This document shows positions 1-8,694 of a stretch of DNA of 64,000 bases, piece by piece; the stretch's first letter is position 1, and every line of letters starts with the position of its first letter. This DNA comes from Gammaproteobacteria bacterium. GTDB taxonomy: Bacteria > Pseudomonadota > Gammaproteobacteria > JABHGC01. The stretch lies in NCBI GenBank assembly GCA_027077805.1, contig JALWTS010000044.1:1-64000 (forward strand), in the 5' to 3' direction. The position numbers and the translations under genes are program-made. The notes under the pieces are model-generated. The model saw only the letters and a program-made list of their open reading frames with translations. It searched no databases and was not told the origin of the DNA.

Positions 1-642
1 CCCATTGGGTATAGTGAAATGCTACTTGAAGATGCCGCTTGTGAAGAATCCAAAGATGATATTAATCATATTACCCATGCAGGTCGCTATTTATTAAAAC
101 TGATTAATAATATTTTAGATGTATCAAAACTTGAAGTCGGTCAAATGGAATTGCATATTGAACCATTTAGTATTAATGATTTGGTATTTCACTTAACGGC
201 CACATTGCAACCTTTGATCAAAAAAAATAATAATACTTTTAAAACCACGGTTGCTCCTGAAATCAATGTTATCATTACAGATAGCATACGTTTAGAACAA
301 ATTTTGGTCAATCTATTAGGCAATGCCTGTAAGTTTACTCACAATGGCGAGATCACTTTAAATATTCAAGTAGATGAACATTATATTCAATTTCAAGTAT
401 CTGATACGGGCATTGGTATTACTGATAAAGACCTAAATTATATTTTTCAACCCTATCGTCAAGCGGGCAATAATACCCAAAAATGTTATGCTGGCACAGG
501 CTTAGGCTTATATTTAAGTCAAAAACTTTGTCATATGATGGGCGGTGAAATTACCGTTACCAGTAAACCGAATCAAGGTTCGACTTTTACCGTACATTTA
601 CCTCACCACGATGATGATATAACAGCTATTGCTGAAATATGA
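1..642 (+). CDS. Sensor histidine kinase, C-terminal part (5' end outside window)
   Basis: The reading frame is open from base 1, so the start lies upstream; the first residues in frame are PIGYSEMLLED, the end of a HisKA dimerisation helix just after the missing H-box. A complete HATPase_c domain follows: N-box (QILVNLLGNACKF), G1 box (DTGIGI), F-box region (FQPYRQAG) and G2 box (GTGLGLYLSQ). The protein should autophosphorylate a histidine and signal to a response regulator. The sensor input is not visible, and no receiver domain follows the kinase core. Its stop codon overlaps the start of the YfiR-like gene by 4 bases (ATGA), so the two are translationally coupled and probably act together. 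Confidence 0.9.
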   Translation, partial: PIGYSEMLLEDAACEESKDDINHITHAGRYLLKLINNILDVSKLEVGQMELHIEPFSINDLVFHLTATLQPLIKKNNNTFKTTVAPEINVIITDSIRLEQILVNLLGNACKFTHNGEITLNIQVDEHYIQFQVSDTGIGITDKDLNYIFQPYRQAGNNTQKCYAGTGLGLYLSQKLCHMMGGEITVTSKPNQGSTFTVHLPHHDDDITAIAEI

Positions 643-1154
643 AAACCTTATCGGCAATGCTATTAGGACTGAGTATTATTTCATTTACTTATGCGAATAC
701 TCAAGTTGCTGTATTGCAAGTGGCATTTTTATTTAATTTTGCCCGTTTTGTGGAATGGCCAGATCATAAACTCGATAGCAATGCCCCCATAACATTATGT
801 TTTATTGGGGAGATTAGTTTTACTCAAGCCTTAGACAACATCCGTCATAAAAAAGCCTTAGGCCATCCGCTTAACATTCAGCTTAATATTTCATTAGCTG
901 AAAGTAAACAATGTCATATCTTATTCATTGCATCATCTAAAACGTCAGAACTACACCAAATTCTGGATCATTTACAACAAGGACCGGTACTCACTGTGAG
1001 TAACATTAAAAACTTTGCTCGTCATGGTGGTCATATTGGATTTTATCAAAAACCTGATCAAACCTTAGGTTTAGAAATCAATCTTAAAGCGATTCGCCAT
1101 GCCCAATTGAATATTAGTTCCAGAATTTTAGCCTTTTCCAAAATTATTCGTTAG
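639..1154 (+). CDS. YfiR-like (DUF4154) periplasmic protein
   Basis: This 171-residue protein has an N-terminal signal peptide of about 19 residues followed by the DUF4154/YfiR pattern: AFLFNFARFVEWPDH near residues 29-43, a central beta-rich part, and the C-terminal SSRILAFSKI motif. Family members are small periplasmic proteins; YfiR of Pseudomonas restrains a diguanylate cyclase and responds to envelope or redox stress. Here no cyclase is adjacent. Instead the gene lies between two sensor kinases, coupled to the first by a 4-base overlap, so it may modulate kinase sensing. The DUF4154 assignment is firm; the partner and role are inference. Confidence 0.85.
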   Translation: MKTLSAMLLGLSIISFTYANTQVAVLQVAFLFNFARFVEWPDHKLDSNAPITLCFIGEISFTQALDNIRHKKALGHPLNIQLNISLAESKQCHILFIASSKTSELHQILDHLQQGPVLTVSNIKNFARHGGHIGFYQKPDQTLGLEINLKAIRHAQLNISSRILAFSKIIR

Positions 1155-1185
1155 TTAATTCACTATTATTATCGTTATTATAAAG

Positions 1186-3348
1186 ATGTCCAAACTCAGC
1201 CAATATTTTTACCATTTACCCATTCATCGTAAACTGCTGATTTTACCATTAGTTACAACAGGTTTTATTTTGATCACCGTGATCAGCATCTTTACGCTCT
1301 ATCAAGCATGGCATGTTCGCCATAATATGATTACCCAAGTCAATACGCTCACGGAAGTCATTGCTAAAAACAGTGCCGCTTCTTTACTATTTCAAGATAA
1401 AAACGCCGCTCAAGAAAACCTTTATGCCTTAGAAGCTGCTCCTGATATTCTCTTAGCCTGTTTATATACCCAAGAAAAACAATTATTTCGCTTTTATGCG
1501 ATTTCAGATACCCATCAATGTCCTTTAGATAATATCAGGCAACACGCTGACTATACCGTTCAACAACAACAATTACATATCCATCAACCCATTTATTTTG
1601 ATCAAGAGTTAGTCGGATATTTATATCTACAAGCGGATCTATCGCAATGGCAACAGCAATTATGGTTTTATTTAAAAATGGGCACGATTATTTTATTTAG
1701 CTCTGTATTATTGCTTTATGTCTTAACCTTTAAAATTCAAGGCTTTATTACTAATCCAATCTATCATTTATTACAAATTATGCAACAAGTCTCCCAGCAA
1801 CAAGATTATCACAGTCGAGCTAAAATTTATGGAGCGGATGAATTGGGTCAATTAACCCAAGGGTTTAATCAAATGTTGGATACCATTCAACGATATCAAG
1901 ATCATTTAGAAGAATTAGTCAATCAACGCACCTTAGAATTATCCGAGGCCAAAGATCAAGCCTTACAAGCAAATCAAGCGAAAAGTGTATTTTTAGCCAA
2001 TATGTCGCATGAAATTCGTACCCCATTAAATGCGGTTTTAGGTTATGCCCAAATCTTATTAAGGGATCAATCCTTAAGCACTAAACAACAACAAGCCATA
2101 GAAACCATTGCCCATAGCGGTCATCACTTATTATCCTTAATTAATGATATTTTAGATATTTCCAAAATCGAAGCAGGTGCGATTCAACTCAATCATCAAG
2201 GTTTTGATCTCTACCCATTTATCCAAAGCCTTTCAGCAATGTTTCACATACGTTGTGAACAAAAAAAATTATTATGGGAAATCAGTCATAATATCTCCCC
2301 TAAAACCTTAGTCAAAGGTGATCAGGGCAAATTACGCCAAATTTTAATTAATTTATTAGGCAATGCGGTAAAATTTACCGATAAAGGTGGTATTGTTTTA
2401 AAAGTAATACAAATAAAAACCGATTATTATCAATTTGAAGTCATAGATACGGGCCCTGGCATTGATCAACAAGGGCAAAATAAAATCTTCTCCCCTTTTT
2501 ATCAAGACAGTGAGGGCTTAAAAAAAGGTGGCACAGGCTTAGGTTTAGCCATTTCCAAAAGCCAAATAGAACTTATGGGTGGACGATTGCAACTGGAAAC
2601 CTCAGAACAAGGCACTCGCTTTTATTTTCAATTACCCCTAATCAGTACCGATAAAGCCGATATTGAATTTGATAGCAATAACCAGCCATCACAAAAAATT
2701 ATAGGCATTAAAGGCAAAGCACCTACCATATTAATTGCCGATGATGTCAAAGAAAATCGTGATATTTTAGCAGATATGCTAACAGAAATTGGCATTAATA
2801 TTATTGAAGCTGAAAATGGTCAACAAGCCTTGCAACAAATTGAAGCCCATTGCCCTAATATGATATTTATGGATATTAAAATGCCAATTATGGATGGAAA
2901 TGAAGCGATTTGTCGTTTACGAGAACACAAACAACATCATAATATTCAATGTGTGGCAATTTCAGCATCCAGTTTAGAGCATCAAAAGGAACATTATCTT
3001 AGCAACGGTTTTAATGATTTTATCTCTAAACCATTTCGCTTTGACACCATTTATCACTGTTTAAAACATCATCTTAGCATAGAGTTTGAGTATGATAATT
3101 CGGCGAAACCCATACCAGAAACAAACGCTGAAGTCATAACAGAACTCACCTATCCAACGGAGAGAATCTGCCAAATCATTTACCAAGCAGCCCAAAGCGG
3201 TGCCGCAACTGACATTGAAAAAACCTTAAAGCAATGTCAACGCAAACATCCCGAATTGGTGAAACAGATAAAACAAAAATTGGAGGATTTTGATTTTGAT
3301 GGTATCCTTGCGCTCTTAGACGGACGTAGAAAAGAAAATAAACAATGA
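1186..3348 (+). CDS. Hybrid sensor histidine kinase with CHASE8-like sensor and receiver domain
   Basis: Protein of 720 residues. Membrane segment about 15-38, periplasmic sensor about 40-160 resembling CHASE8 (NSAASLLFQDKNAA), second membrane segment about 163-185, HAMP about 188-240 and a short coiled coil. The HisKA H-box is SHEIRTPLN with phosphorylatable His275. HATPase_c boxes are QILINLLGNAVKF, DTGPGI and GTGLGLAIS. A receiver domain spans about 515-630 with phosphoacceptor Asp563 in MDIKMP and the conserved SKPF lysine. The C-terminal 85 residues are an uncharacterised helical tail. It lies 31 bases after the YfiR-like gene and 9 bases before a lipoprotein gene, so the four genes look like one unit. 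No weak link in the catalytic motifs was seen. The ligand is unknown. Confidence 0.92.
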   Translation: MSKLSQYFYHLPIHRKLLILPLVTTGFILITVISIFTLYQAWHVRHNMITQVNTLTEVIAKNSAASLLFQDKNAAQENLYALEAAPDILLACLYTQEKQLFRFYAISDTHQCPLDNIRQHADYTVQQQQLHIHQPIYFDQELVGYLYLQADLSQWQQQLWFYLKMGTIILFSSVLLLYVLTFKIQGFITNPIYHLLQIMQQVSQQQDYHSRAKIYGADELGQLTQGFNQMLDTIQRYQDHLEELVNQRTLELSEAKDQALQANQAKSVFLANMSHEIRTPLNAVLGYAQILLRDQSLSTKQQQAIETIAHSGHHLLSLINDILDISKIEAGAIQLNHQGFDLYPFIQSLSAMFHIRCEQKKLLWEISHNISPKTLVKGDQGKLRQILINLLGNAVKFTDKGGIVLKVIQIKTDYYQFEVIDTGPGIDQQGQNKIFSPFYQDSEGLKKGGTGLGLAISKSQIELMGGRLQLETSEQGTRFYFQLPLISTDKADIEFDSNNQPSQKIIGIKGKAPTILIADDVKENRDILADMLTEIGINIIEAENGQQALQQIEAHCPNMIFMDIKMPIMDGNEAICRLREHKQHHNIQCVAISASSLEHQKEHYLSNGFNDFISKPFRFDTIYHCLKHHLSIEFEYDNSAKPIPETNAEVITELTYPTERICQIIYQAAQSGAATDIEKTLKQCQRKHPELVKQIKQKLEDFDFDGILALLDGRRKENKQ

Positions 3349-3357
3349 AAGATTGCA

Positions 3358-4635
3358 ATGGAAATCTCAATGCCTAAACAATTTACCTTAACCTTAATAA
3401 TACTCTTTAGCTTAACACTCACTGCCTGTGGTTTACTACAACCAGATGATAAAGTTGCGAATTATAGGGTTAGTTATCGCTCGCAACTCGAACCCCAAGG
3501 TTACTATGCCCAAGTAGCATTAAACGATCACACTTGGCAACTACAACAAATTAGCGAGCAACCATTAGCAGTAGAAAAAGCCAATCAAGAAGTGTTATTT
3601 ATTAGTCCTGATTATCGGATTCAACCTGTGTATCAGTCCGCTGAATTTACTAATGCGACGGAATTTGTTTGTCGCGATTTAAAAACAGGAAAATTAGCCA
3701 ACTATATGCCTTGTAATAGCCAATTAGTCGTGCTAAATACTGGCTTTCGTTTAACGAAAGCATTATTAGAGAAAACGGTTACTTTAGGACTAAGTAATGA
3801 TGAAAACCATAGCACTACAGGAGAACTAGACTTAGATAAATTTGCCATAATGATACAACAAAGCCAATTACTCCAAAAAATTCAAGATTATCAACGACAA
3901 CAATCGGCATTACAACAACAAAAAAATGAAAGTTGCCAACGTTATTTGGATCATTTAGCCAGTTTAAGCGATAGAATTAAATTACAAGCACAAATTCAAG
4001 ATAACAGTGGCTTTTATCAAAATGAAAATTTGCTTCGATTAATAGTACCTAGCCAAGACTGTCCAGAAACCTCAGATAAAAATAAATGGCACTACCAAGT
4101 TAAACTTGCCCCTGCGTATTTTACGGCATTTGAATTTACAATCCACCCCGAACGATATGAATTGCCCCATCAACCAGATTATCTGATTCAGCCTGTTTTA
4201 ACGATTCATTACAAAACCTTTCAACGTTTATATCCAAGCAAAAGTTTTGCCGATGATAATCTTGCCATTGGCATGAAAGAAATCAATGCCCATAGCGGTC
4301 GCATTCGATTTCAAATTCAATTTACGAATCAAAGCAATCACTATTTGACGATTGAGTCTATCAGCTTATACCTAAATCAAGCCATTTTAACCCAAACCTT
4401 TACCCAAACCATAACCTTACCCCCCCACTCCAAAACTGGCGTACAAGAATTAATGTTTGAGCAACAAAGTCAAGCAGATTACCAAATCGCTTATCATCTC
4501 ATTCAAAGAAAAACAACACTTAATCAAAGTAATATTAGTTTAGATATTGGATTATCAGTACAATATAAACTAGATAATGATTATCAAACCTTGTATCAGA
4601 AGCAGACGTTTATCTATGGCGAGTTAGTGCAATAA
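3358..4635 (+). CDS. Lipoprotein of unknown function
   Basis: Protein of 425 residues with a lipoprotein signal: a hydrophobic stretch ending in the lipobox LTAC at about residue 24, so it should be lipid-anchored in the envelope. A Gln-rich helical, possibly coiled-coil segment lies at about 160-200, followed by beta-rich sequence. I recognise no domain. The start may be the ATG at 3358 or the in-frame ATG at 3370 (MPKQFTLTL), which gives an equally good signal peptide; neither has a strong ribosome site. It begins 9 bases after the hybrid kinase, which suggests a role in the same envelope-sensing system. A C7 run lies at 4420-4426. Confidence 0.8.
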   Translation: MEISMPKQFTLTLIILFSLTLTACGLLQPDDKVANYRVSYRSQLEPQGYYAQVALNDHTWQLQQISEQPLAVEKANQEVLFISPDYRIQPVYQSAEFTNATEFVCRDLKTGKLANYMPCNSQLVVLNTGFRLTKALLEKTVTLGLSNDENHSTTGELDLDKFAIMIQQSQLLQKIQDYQRQQSALQQQKNESCQRYLDHLASLSDRIKLQAQIQDNSGFYQNENLLRLIVPSQDCPETSDKNKWHYQVKLAPAYFTAFEFTIHPERYELPHQPDYLIQPVLTIHYKTFQRLYPSKSFADDNLAIGMKEINAHSGRIRFQIQFTNQSNHYLTIESISLYLNQAILTQTFTQTITLPPHSKTGVQELMFEQQSQADYQIAYHLIQRKTTLNQSNISLDIGLSVQYKLDNDYQTLYQKQTFIYGELVQ

Positions 4636-4745
4636 CAAAATTTTTCTACGACAAATCATCCGTTAATAACAATGACAAAACTCGCTGGGCAACGCCTACC
4701 AATACATTTTCACCGAATGCTTGATCCAAGCGATTATCTTAACTC

Positions 4746-5237
4746 TCAATACATTGGCGTCTCACACACCTCTGATGATTTTGATTGAGAAAATAATGAC
4801 TGATGCTTTTGACGATTATAGTATCGAATCCAACTTTGACCATAAATAATCCACGCTAGTTCGACGCGTAATTTTTCCAGCTCAGGATGATGGCGTTTTA
4901 TTCCCTGTTCTTTTTTGGCATGGATAATCTTTTCTAACTCTAAACGCCGTTGTTTTAAAAACTCTTTAATGTCTTTAACGGTAAAAAAATTGCTAAAATC
5001 ATAACCCGGAATTTCTAAATACTCCGGCTTCTCCGATAACGGACTTTTATTCCAAGATAGTACCGCTTGCCAAGCATAGACCTCTTGACTGCCTTGATTA
5101 CTACAAGAATATTCATCCAAGCATTGCACTTGATATCGACGATAGGGTTTGGTTTTTGATTTTTGTTTGACCAATTGAGCCTCTGCTCCACACGCACAGA
5201 AATGGGGCAAAGGTCGTAACAAACGATCATCCGTCAT
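4746..5237 (-). CDS. Hypothetical protein with Lar-like zinc ribbon
   Basis: Protein of 163 residues. The N-terminal third has paired cysteines (CACG near residue 14, then C39 and C45) followed by EVYAWQAVLSWN. This spacing and the terminal A-x-x-x-W-N resemble the Lar restriction-alleviation/phage zinc-ribbon fold. The rest is a charged helical region (about 85-150) that could be a coiled coil. It is 21 bases downstream of the VOC gene on the same strand. The zinc ribbon is read from the pattern only; no function is assigned. The last codons overlap nothing; the 110 bases between this gene and the lipoprotein gene hold nothing recognisable. Confidence 0.65.
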   Translation of the reverse strand: MTDDRLLRPLPHFCACGAEAQLVKQKSKTKPYRRYQVQCLDEYSCSNQGSQEVYAWQAVLSWNKSPLSEKPEYLEIPGYDFSNFFTVKDIKEFLKQRRLELEKIIHAKKEQGIKRHHPELEKLRVELAWIIYGQSWIRYYNRQKHQSLFSQSKSSEVCETPMY

Positions 5238-5258
5238 TCGTACCTCTCTTACTATTGT

Positions 5259-5627
5259 TTACGATTGTTGAATAAATTCTAATGCATTTCCATCAGGATC
5301 ACGACAAAATAACGCTTTTCTCCCTGAACGACTCTGACTAAATTCAATTTGATGTTGAATTAGGCGAGCAATTAAACGAGATAAATCTTCCACTATAAAT
5401 GCTACATGACGATCTCTACCGCCATGATTAGGAAGTTCCTTTCTAACCATTGGATCAGGTAGTTCTAACAAATGGATTTGATGCTGACCAATATTTAACC
5501 AAGCACCCGGATAACCCAAATCAGGACGAGACGTATCGTGTTGAAGTCCTAAAATTTTATTATAAAACCCCAATGCCACTTTGGTATCTTTTACCAATAA
5601 GCTGACATGGTGAATATTAAGAATCAT
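5259..5627 (-). CDS. VOC (glyoxalase/bleomycin-resistance fold) family protein
   Basis: I place the start at 5627 (MILNIHHVSLLV), where the coding strand shows AGGGAA about 6 bases upstream; a longer in-frame ORF to 5666 has no such support. The 122-residue product is one vicinal-oxygen-chelate domain with two beta-alpha-beta-beta-beta modules. Likely metal ligands are the His in IHHVSLL, the His in IHLLELPD, the His in RHVAFIV and the Glu in ALEFIQ. Family members are metal-dependent isomerases, lyases or dioxygenases; many small single-domain ones have unknown substrates. The neighbours give no pathway, so no specific reaction is proposed. Confidence 0.85.
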   Translation of the reverse strand: MILNIHHVSLLVKDTKVALGFYNKILGLQHDTSRPDLGYPGAWLNIGQHQIHLLELPDPMVRKELPNHGGRDRHVAFIVEDLSRLIARLIQHQIEFSQSRSGRKALFCRDPDGNALEFIQQS

Positions 5628-5764
5628 AACCAATTCCCTGTAGAGTTTCAAGCCAAATTTAATCATCTAACCAAGTTTGATGATGCAGTTAACAAAACAT
5701 AATTAATTATCATCATTCTAAACTCAACAAATTTCATACTTCAGCTACATTAACAGAAAAATAT

Positions 5765-5890
5765 TCACAAAATTTCATTCACTGTTTTAGCTAATTTTTT
5801 TAACAATTCTTGGTGGTAAAATATTCCTTGTCGTTGCATGTCTTGAACAAAAACTTCAGTAGGACAATCAATTTGAACAGTATTTTTCAT
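5765..5890 (-). CDS. Possible small protein, 41 residues
   Basis: An ATG-initiated frame of 41 codons downstream of pepN on the same strand. It begins MKNTVQIDCPTEVFVQ, which resembles the N-terminus of the UPF0175 antitoxin-like family, but the remainder (EL-LKKLAKTVNEIL) does not continue that family, so it could be a decayed antitoxin. A TATAAT hexamer lies upstream on the coding strand (about 5931-5936), while the ribosome site is weak. It sits in the otherwise empty 328-base gap between the VOC gene and pepN. The remainder of that gap (5628-5764) shows nothing recognisable. Confidence 0.35.
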   Translation of the reverse strand: MKNTVQIDCPTEVFVQDMQRQGIFYHQELLKKLAKTVNEIL

Positions 5891-5955
5891 ATCTGACTTT
5901 TCTAAAAAAATATCAATAAGCCTTTTTATATTATACAAAAAATTTTTTTGTTGGT

Positions 5956-8631
5956 TTAATTAACATCACTTAACGCCTTACTCACAATTTCATATACATC
6001 CTTAGATAAAGGTTTGTGCTGCAAAATCGCCTCTAAACTCTGACGCATCATCACCGCTTGGCTTTCAATGTATTTTCGCCAATGAATTAATGGTGTTACT
6101 AAGCGAGCCGCTAATTGCGGATTCCAACTATCAATGACAATGATCTGCTGTTGTAAAAATTGATAAGCGAAACCTTGAGTATCATGAAATTGCACCAAAT
6201 TTCCTGAACAAAAACCGCCAATCAATGAGCGAATTCGATTGGGATTTTTGGCATCAAATACGGGATCTTGCATTAGCTGTTTGACTCGATCTAATGTATT
6301 ATCCAAACGACTACTGGCTTCTAAAATCAACCATTTATCCATCACCAAGGGATCATGTTTCCATGTTTGATAAAATTGGCTTAAGGCCTGTACCCGTTCC
6401 ACACAATCAAAATGATTCAAAGCAGTTAATGCCCCTAAACTATCGGTCATATTATTCGCTTGTTTAAATTGTTGTAATGCTAAATGAAACCATTGCGGTT
6501 GTTGTCTTTCGACTAAATAGTCTAAACAACAATTCTTTAAGCGTCTCATTGCTACTGCTTCTGGGGTAAATTGATACGAAGATTGGCTTTGAGTCAGTTG
6601 TTGATATTGCTGATAAAGCAATTGCAACGGCGATTGTAATGCTTGTGCTAATTGTTGTTTTAACCATAATCTGGCATTAAAAATCGCTTGTGGATTAATT
6701 TTATCAACTTGCTCTGATAAATATTTTTCACTAGGCAAGGTTAACATTAAGGCTAATAAATTTTGCAATTGTTCGGCTTGTTGCAACACCTGGCGTAAAC
6801 TATTCGCTAATAAATCAAATAATTCCTCTGTAGGCTTTTGTTGCAAATGATTTAAGATTAATTGTACCATCAAAGTTTGCCCAGCTTCCCAACGATTAAA
6901 CTCATCACTATCATGGGCTACTAAAAATGCTAATTCATTTGGAGCACGTTGATACTGTAATTTTACTGGGGCTGAAAATCCTCTTAAAATAGATAATACG
7001 GGTGCTTGTGCTACCTCTACAAAGGTAAAACTTTGTTGCGTTTGCCTTAAGTGTAATACTAATTCTAATACAGGCTCAGACAGCACAGAGCCATCTTTTA
7101 ATTGCAAAGCAATGGCTTGACCTTGCGTATCTAATAATCCCAAACGAATCGGAATGAACATGGCTTGTTTATTACTTTGTTCTGGTGTCTCAGGACAGTG
7201 TTGACTTAAAGTTACAACATACTGTTGTTGTTCTGCTTGATACTCGGTGATCACGGTAACTTCTGGCGTACCTGCCTGATGATACCATAATTCAAACTGG
7301 GATAAATCGCTTTGATTCGCATCCGCCATCGCACTTAACCAATCCTGACAAGTGACCGCTTGCCCATCATGGCGTTGGAAATATAAATCCATGCCTTGAC
7401 GAAAACCTTGTTGCCCAAATAAAGTATGCAACATCCGAATCACTTCCGCCCCTTTTTCATATACGGTTAAAGTATAGAAATTATTGATCTCCATATAATG
7501 ATCAGGCTGAATCGGATGTGCCATTGGCCCTGAATCTTCGACAAATTGATACGAACGTAGTAATTGCACGTCGTCAATACGTTTTACAATGGCGGAACCC
7601 ATATCAGCGGTAAATTGCTGATCTCGAAATACGGTCAAGCCTTCTTTAAGGCTTAATTGAAACCAATCCCGACACGTGACCCGATTGCCCGTCCAATTAT
7701 GAAAATACTCATGAGCAATCACCCCTTCAATATGTTCATAATCCTTATCAGTCGCAGTCTCAGGTTTCGCTAGAATATATTTAGAATTAAAAATATTTAA
7801 GCCCTTATTTTCCATTGCCCCCATATTAAAATCATTCACAGCCACAATCATATAAATATCTAAATCATATTCTAAACCAAAGCTATCTTGATCCCATTGC
7901 ATCGCCTTCTTCAGCGATGCCATGGCATGATCACAATAATCAATATTTTCAGGTTCGACATAAATGCGTAGTTCCACTGTTCGTCCTGATGTTGTCGTAA
8001 AACTATCTTGAATATATTTTAAATCCCCTGCCACCATGGCAAATAAATAACTAGGTTTAGGGTAAGGATCATGCCAAGTCGCAAAATGGCGGTTTTGTTC
8101 TAAATCGCCTTGCTTAATACAATTACCATTGGACAATAACACGGGATTTTGTTGTTTATCCGCAATAATCGTAGTGGTAAAACTTGCCATAATGTCGGGT
8201 CTATCTAAATAATAAGTAATCTTACGAAACCCTTGAGCTTCACATTGCGTACAATAACGACCATTAGACTGATATAAGCCTTCTAAAGCAAAATTTTGAT
8301 CGGGATAAATTTCAACTTTAGTTTTTAACTCAAATTTTGTCTTAGGTGATAATAACGTTAAACTTTCCTCGTCTATTTGATATTGCCCAGCACTTAATAC
8401 TTGTCCATCCACCGCGATAGATAATAATTTTAAATTCTCACCATGTAACACTAAGGCGGAATGATTAGCTTTGACCTCAGGCGTAACCTCGGGATTACGA
8501 AGCAAATATAAACTTGCCGTTACCCACGTTTTTTCAGGCATTAATTCAATTTGCAAATCAATGGTTTTGATTAGATAATGTGAAGGTTGATAATCTTTTA
8601 AATAAATCGTTTTTGGAATTTCAGGTTTCAT
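5956..8631 (-). CDS. pepN: Aminopeptidase N (M1 family)
   Basis: Protein of 891 residues, close to the 870 of the E. coli enzyme. It is a cytosolic zinc metallopeptidase that removes N-terminal residues from peptides. The exopeptidase signature GAMEN is at about 271-275. The zinc site is HEYFH, with His307, Glu308 and His311, and the third ligand Glu330, exactly 19 residues on as in the E. coli protein. The C-terminal half is the helical domain typical of PepN. The start at 8631 has AAGGATAG upstream on the coding strand. The gene is divergent from the GTPase pair with 63 bases between them. Nothing suggests loss of activity. Confidence 0.97.
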   Translation of the reverse strand: MKPEIPKTIYLKDYQPSHYLIKTIDLQIELMPEKTWVTASLYLLRNPEVTPEVKANHSALVLHGENLKLLSIAVDGQVLSAGQYQIDEESLTLLSPKTKFELKTKVEIYPDQNFALEGLYQSNGRYCTQCEAQGFRKITYYLDRPDIMASFTTTIIADKQQNPVLLSNGNCIKQGDLEQNRHFATWHDPYPKPSYLFAMVAGDLKYIQDSFTTTSGRTVELRIYVEPENIDYCDHAMASLKKAMQWDQDSFGLEYDLDIYMIVAVNDFNMGAMENKGLNIFNSKYILAKPETATDKDYEHIEGVIAHEYFHNWTGNRVTCRDWFQLSLKEGLTVFRDQQFTADMGSAIVKRIDDVQLLRSYQFVEDSGPMAHPIQPDHYMEINNFYTLTVYEKGAEVIRMLHTLFGQQGFRQGMDLYFQRHDGQAVTCQDWLSAMADANQSDLSQFELWYHQAGTPEVTVITEYQAEQQQYVVTLSQHCPETPEQSNKQAMFIPIRLGLLDTQGQAIALQLKDGSVLSEPVLELVLHLRQTQQSFTFVEVAQAPVLSILRGFSAPVKLQYQRAPNELAFLVAHDSDEFNRWEAGQTLMVQLILNHLQQKPTEELFDLLANSLRQVLQQAEQLQNLLALMLTLPSEKYLSEQVDKINPQAIFNARLWLKQQLAQALQSPLQLLYQQYQQLTQSQSSYQFTPEAVAMRRLKNCCLDYLVERQQPQWFHLALQQFKQANNMTDSLGALTALNHFDCVERVQALSQFYQTWKHDPLVMDKWLILEASSRLDNTLDRVKQLMQDPVFDAKNPNRIRSLIGGFCSGNLVQFHDTQGFAYQFLQQQIIVIDSWNPQLAARLVTPLIHWRKYIESQAVMMRQSLEAILQHKPLSKDVYEIVSKALSDVN

Positions 8632-8694
8632 CCGCTATCCTTATCTTTTATACAACATAGCTAAGCTAAAACTTCTAACTTAATACATATCGCC

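Noticed and set aside
4671..4787. 38-codon ATG frame overlapping the end of the zinc-ribbon gene
   Set aside because: Half of it is antisense to the neighbouring gene and it has no ribosome site or recognised sequence.
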